From Mycoemilia scoparia (lineage: Eukaryota > Kickxellomycota > Kickxellomycetes > Kickxellales > Kickxellaceae), in assembly GCA_027575805.1 (NCBI GenBank), contig JANBPU010000421.1, positions 1 through 11,815 on the forward strand: 11,815 nucleotides of DNA. Direction: 5' to 3'. The notes below the pieces were generated by a model, which was given only the letters and a program-made list of their open reading frames with translations, made no database searches and was not told the origin of the DNA. The position numbers and the translations under genes were made by a program. Of this stretch, positions 7,640 through 11,815 are shown in pieces. Position 1 is the first letter of the stretch, and each line of letters starts with the position of its first letter.

Positions 7640-9799
7640 ATGCTTTCCAATTTTGGCCGTGATGAAACATTTCAATGTTCTGATTGTTGTCACTCGTTTT
7701 GTGGATCTAATGCTTTGGAGGGAACTGCTTTTTGCCCAAAGTGCCGTAGCTTCAATGTACAAGGTAGAAGCAATGTAAGTAAATAAAATCATACATACAC
7801 AACCCACCCACCCCTCTCATCATTAAGATTATATATTAGTAACCTTGTATTTATATCACTCACTATTATCATTATTATTACTATTATGTTTTAATGACAT
7901 TAATAATAATAATAATAATCTGACTGACTGACTGACTGAATGAATATATTATAAATGTATTATATGGATATAGCAACACAAACAACCCCATAGCATCTCA
8001 AGATCGAAACTCAAGGCTCATAATGGGACAGGAAAGGTTGGACAAAATTTGTCTTCTCAAATAGTTGAATTGGTTGAAGACTCTGACTCCAGATCCAAAT
8101 CCAAAAGCAGCAGCAGTAGCAGCAGCTACCAAGCAAATACCACCAGAGATAGCAGTGACCACAACAAAAATGAGAAGGGGGATTATCCTGTTCATATGTC
8201 AAGATCATATAGACATGGAAACCGTTATAATGGCTATAACCATGGTCATGGCGAAAATGGTGATAACAATGGAGGCCATGTTGATAGCTTCATTGGAGGT
8301 GGCGGCGGTAGTTTTCCATTTGGTGGTGGTGGTGGTGGTGGTTCACCTTTCGGTGGCGGTTTTCCTTTCGGCGGCAGTTTTGGAGGGTTTGGTGGATTTG
8401 GTGGAGGGCATAGTGGTAATGGAGGTCACGGCCGTGGACATGGAGGCCGTGGTGGGGGCAGCTCTATTATCCAAACCAGCACAGTAAGATCAGGTCAGAA
8501 CGGTACACATGGTCGTATCTTTGGAACTATCAATGGTCAGCCTTTTAGCCGTACATTTTCCTCTGGTGGCGGTAATGGCAGAGGAGGCGGAGGATTTGGA
8601 GGCAGTGGTGGCCATAGTGGTGGTGGTGGTGGTGGTGGTCGAAGCTTTGGTGGCAATGGCTATCAAGGATTTGAAGATACCAACGGAAATGTCACCATCA
8701 ACTATGGAAATCCAAATGAACCAGGAAATCAAACCATCACAAACAACGGTCGTAGAAACGGTGGAAGAGGACATGGCCATAATAATAGGTATGGTGGCGA
8801 TGATGAGCGTGATTTTACTTATGATGAATGGTTAGCAAGAAGTAGAATGGGATTTCCCTTCTCAAACGGCTTTGTACAGAGATTCTTTAATGGCGGATTA
8901 AGTCCACAGGATTTCTTTGATGGTGCTGGGTTTCCATTTGACTCTCCAATATTGAATATGTTTCCAACTAACGGTTTTCCACCCAATGTTCTTGTAGGAG
9001 GGGGTGGTAGTGGTTTAGGCAATGACTTTGGTACTGGTGGTGGTGGTACTCCTGTAGGGGGAAATCCTATTCCTACGGGAGTCGGTGGCGGTCTGGTTAG
9101 CTCTGATGATTATACTGATGATCAGAGAGTAATCGATGACATTGTTACTATGACATTGGATCAGTATGATGGACGCAATGGACCACCACCTGCGAGCGAA
9201 GAGACAATCAATAGTCTGCCTAGACGTGAAGTTACTGATAGTGACGTGGCCAAGAATGCTGAATGTCCTGTTTGCTTGGAGGCTCTTTCTACTGGGGAAA
9301 CCGTGATTGATTTGCCTTGTGAACATCTTATTCACCGTGACTGTGGTGAAGAATGGTTGAAAAAGCATGGGACATGCCCCATTTGGTAAGTACACATATA
9401 TTTTTTAGTGTTCCTTGTTATGATGAAATATGGTTGCAATTTGTAACCAACTTTTCTTTGTTCTGTGCCTACGTAAATAGTCGCAAACATGTATCTGAGG
9501 GCTCTAATCAAAGACCAAACCCTCCTCCTCCTCCTCCTCCTCCATCATCATTAGGCTCTGGCAGCATCAGAAGAATTCAGGATGTAAGCGATCTGAACGC
9601 TGAAAGCAACCATAACACGCCCTCCCAGTTGAATCCCCAAGCTCGCTCTCCTCCCTCTAACATTGCCAGACCATCATCCAGTACTTATCCATCTGAGCCC
9701 AGATCCCAAGACAATAGCAATGGAGGCACTGTAGTTCTTGGCGGAGCCAGAAGGAATGGTCGCAGCAAGCTCCTCGATAAGTTTAACAATAATAGGTAG
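7640..9799 (+). CDS. RNF126/RNF115-like RING-H2 E3 ubiquitin ligase (3 exons)
   Basis: Exons are 7640-7774, 7974-9385 and 9481-9799, giving 621 aa. Introns are 199 and 95 nt, both with GTAAGT donors and TAG acceptors, in phases 0 and 2. The start is the first Met after an in-frame TAG (7604-7606). The N-terminus (residues 13-35) is a C-x2-C...C-x2-C zinc ribbon like that of RNF115/126, which in RNF126 binds the BAG6 ubiquitin-like domain. Then come a Ser run (about 82-98), a long Gly/Phe-rich region (about 150-345), a Phe-rich helical stretch (about 325-385), and the family's pre-RING block with GPPPA and INSLP (about 424-461). The RING-H2 ligands are C476, C479, C494, H496, H499, C502, C513 and C516, in exact C-x2-C-x14-C-x-H-x2-H-x2-C-x10-C-x2-C spacing, so it should be active. 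The last 105 residues hold eight Pro and a disordered Ser/Asn/Pro tail. The family fit is strong; the partner and any BAG6 link in this organism are inference. Confidence 0.9.
7901..7939. repeat. (TAA)n and (CTGA)n microsatellites in intron 1 of the RING gene
   Basis: A TAA tract (7901-7919) abuts five CTGA units (7920-7939), just upstream of the acceptor at 7973. ATT-type repeats precede them at about 7863-7882. Length changes here could alter the branch-point to acceptor distance. Confidence 0.85.
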
Positions 9800-9867
9800 T
9801 TTTTCATTTCACATTATCCTTGTGCTTTTGACGCTGTCATCATACTTTTTCTTGATTGCGCCTTTTT

Positions 9868-9873
9868 AATAAA
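9868..9873 (+). terminator. Poly(A) signal candidate of the RING ligase gene
   Basis: AATAAA lies 69 nt after the stop codon in a T-rich context, the expected place for 3' end formation. Confidence 0.55.
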
Positions 9874-9879
9874 ACTGGT

Positions 9880-10632
9880 ATACAGCAGCATAATGCTAGA
9901 CCGAAAACCACACTGGAATCCACTTTCACTAAAAGTATTTTTACGGTGCTAATTTACTATGGAAACAATCACCTGCATAAGGGAGGCTCTTGTTTGTTCT
10001 AAAGGCTAATTTGATTATAAAATGGCAAGCTGATGGATCATTGATGGCTTTAAGCCCAAAACACTTCTCGTAACGATACATCTTGCCTGACACACTTCAA
10101 AACTCAAGTTGATAGTTGATTATTGCTACTGAGCTGGAACCAGAACTATTTGATTCGGCTTCATTCGCTATAAGTGTTGGCTTGCTTGGAAAACAGAATC
10201 AGCAATGCTTCAGTGTCCAATGATATATAAAGCTTATACATCATACTTTGACTCCTATTTCACCTCAAATTTATCAATGCGTCCAGGCTAAACATTCATT
10301 TTTTATTTGTTCAAGTATATCAAGTTTATGGCATCCCAATCCTCATGCTCTATATACTTGACACTCATCATAGAAATCCAACATAATATCTTCAAGTCAT
10401 GATGCATTTCTCACTTTATTTCTTGATGACCCACTGCCAGTTTAGTCTAAGGCCATTTGAATTACGTGTGGCTACGTGTGAGGAGGGAACTTTCTTTTTC
10501 TTTGTTGCTGTAAACAATACATATGTGTGTATTTATAATTCTAGTTTGCTTTTCATTGTTGAGCGATTGCAAAGATCCTTCCATTGCGCCGTTTCCCCTT
10601 TTATTCTTGTTGTTATTCTTGCTGCTTATTTG
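9880..10632. other. AT-rich spacer, no gene seen
   Basis: No supportable gene or RNA. An open frame begins at 10399 and runs into the repeat copy downstream. Its upstream part has no recognisable domain, only hydrophobic residues from T-rich sequence. Confidence 0.5.
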
Positions 10633-10763
10633 GTCGTATTTCAGTTGAAGTCAAGCATATGGCAGGCAGAAATGGACCCTCATCATCAGATTTTGACCCA
10701 TTCACCAGCTATTTTATATGCGGCTCCTGGGGTTCCATTTTTTATAGGGCTTTGTGAAATCTA
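10633..10763 (+). repeat. Diverged dispersed repeat, copy B
   Basis: This is the partner of the segment at 5402-5528. It is open in the same relative frame (V-x-F ... S-x-I-W-x-AE ... QILT ... YAAP-x2-PF) and ends in tandem stops (TAA TAA, 10762-10767). Compared with copy A it carries 6 extra nt after GGCAGAA. The open frame reaches back to 10399 here, so this copy may keep more of the ancestral sequence, though the upstream part does not align with copy A. Confidence 0.55.
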
Positions 10764-10767
10764 ATAA

Positions 10768-11746
10768 TTTATAAGAGTATTCTTGAGAAATTGTTTGATG
10801 CAAAAGTAAATCCTAAACAAATGTTTGGCTATTCAGCTGCAATTGTATATGGGCAAAGTTCGAAAGGTTTTGGGCAAAATGGGTCCCCAGGATTGCACCT
10901 GAAAAGGCTTGTTATTGGGCCAAAGTCTGAGGGACGGCTTCGACCTACCATATATTTGTTCTTCAATGAAATTTGACCGTATAGCAAGTTCTCGAACAGA
11001 AATAATTGAGGTGCAGTATAGTAAATTGATGTTTTCCTATTTATCAGTACCCCACGAAAACAAATTTAGCGTGCCAAGTGTGTAGAAAAAAGGGGCAACT
11101 AACTTGCAGTTTGAGTTGGATCATTCATTGAGAAACTACCAGATAATGGCGATTTGGCCTGCAAAATCCAAAACCATTATATTATTTAAAGCATTTTACT
11201 ATTAAATCGTGATATATTGAAGGAGATCCCCTTGTGTTATATGAAGCTTTATGCAGCTTATTACATCTGATTGAGAAATAGTTTTTAGGTACTAAGATTG
11301 TCATTATATAATATAATGTCATTTGGATAGATGGCAGTATAAACCTTACTTAATAGCAGTGCGCTGCTGCTTTGGTATAGCAAATGTCATTTTGGATATT
11401 AAATGGTCTACATAATTCAACTTGGTTTGTTAGGGGGTTTATTCGCTGAGATTTGGTTCGATTTATTATTGATAAAGCGATATTGATATTGTAACTACTG
11501 TGTTTAAAAAACCAATGAATTTGGAAAGAACAAAGTTCATAAACAACAATTCCACATGAGTTTAGAGAAGGAAAGCCCAGGCAAGCATTTACTACTATTT
11601 ACAACTAATTTAAATAAACCCCTCATTAAAGTACCAGCAATCAGGAGTTGAAAAGTAATCGTTGCTTGCTCTATCTTCAACTGTGTTAGAATTACAATAC
11701 AACACAGAGATATAATTTAGTGTGATATATGATTTTTGATTTCCTG
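10768..11746. other. AT-rich spacer before the 5S gene, no protein gene seen
   Basis: An open frame at 10791-10976 shows no known domain. A perfect 17-nt palindrome (CATTATATAATATAATG, about 11304-11320) and a short AGCAG/CTGCT stem (about 11357) are the only structures noticed. A TATA-like GATATATG at about 11724-11731, some 20 nt before the 5S start, may belong to its Pol III promoter. Confidence 0.45.
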
Positions 11747-11815
11747 AATTGCGACCATACAAACGAGAAAATGTCGGTTCCCGTCCGATCACCGTAACCA
11801 AGCACGTTATGGCCA
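11747..11815 (+). rRNA. 5S ribosomal RNA gene, 5' part, cut by the window end
   Basis: From CCATAC (11755-11760) to TGGCC (11810-11814) the segment aligns position by position, 60 nt without gaps, with the universal eukaryotic 5S core. It includes the highly conserved CCGTCCGATCACCG helix III/loop C region and the AAGCA of the box A region. Helix II keeps pairing although its bases differ from the usual sequence: AACG (5' side) pairs with CGTT (3' side). Helix III arms CGGT/ACCG are intact. About 50 nt, including box C and the 3' strand of helix I, lie beyond the window, so a functional gene is probable but not proven. A lone 5S gene between protein genes fits the dispersed 5S arrangement of many fungi. 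Confidence 0.8.

Noticed and set aside
8065..9395. Other long ORFs overlapping the RING gene on both strands, rich in Val/Ala, Thr or Pro.
   Set aside because: They are frame shadows of the Gly-rich repeat coding region. The plus-strand frame with the zinc ribbon, pre-RING block and RING is the real one.
10791..10976. Open frame after repeat copy B.
   Set aside because: Short, no recognisable domain, and not shared with copy A, so it is not called as a gene.
11445..11470. A GGTTCGATT string like a Pol III B box or tRNA T loop.
   Set aside because: No T-stem pairing, no acceptor stem and no A box at the right distance.

Overview
The window looks like nuclear DNA of a small-genome eukaryote, most likely an early-diverging (Mucoromycota-type) fungus. 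The reasons are short GT-AG introns (95 to 280 nt), AT-rich spacers packed with microsatellites, homopolymer runs (Asn, Ser, Gly, Pro) inside proteins, and a stand-alone 5S rRNA gene lying among protein genes. The fungal placement is an inference. The eukaryotic nature is seen directly in spliced genes whose exons join in frame into recognisable families.

Layout. (1) 1-440: upstream region of the first gene. (2) 441-1303, plus strand, two exons: a Borealin/Nbl1-family subunit of the chromosomal passenger complex (244 aa). (3) 1304-1778: shared convergent 3' region with two GA-rich tracts and poly(A)-signal candidates. (4) 1779-2900, minus strand, four exons: COP9 signalosome subunit 7 (201 aa, PCI protein). 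(5) 2901-7639: about 4.7 kb without a supportable gene. It holds the pyrimidine-rich leader of CSN7, a GC-richer block with several hairpins (about 3340-3960), many microsatellites, one copy of a diverged dispersed repeat (about 5402-5528), a strong hairpin (5608-5639) and a small inverted-repeat element (6611-6735). (6) 7640-9799, plus strand, three exons: an RNF126/RNF115-like RING-H2 ubiquitin ligase (621 aa) with an N-terminal zinc ribbon, a large Gly/Phe-rich middle and a canonical RING. (7) 9800-11746: AT-rich spacer with the gene's poly(A) signal and a second copy of the dispersed repeat (about 10633-10763). (8) 11747-11815: the first 69 nt of a 5S rRNA gene cut by the window end.

The three protein genes are housekeeping genes: mitotic chromosome segregation, cullin deneddylation and ubiquitin ligation. 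Two touch ubiquitin biology, but nothing indicates a joint pathway or cluster. I found no convincing new multi-gene system. The observations most worth checking are the dispersed repeat with a conserved reading frame, the 5S gene with a compensatory helix change, and the intron that splits the last zinc-ligand codon of the RING.
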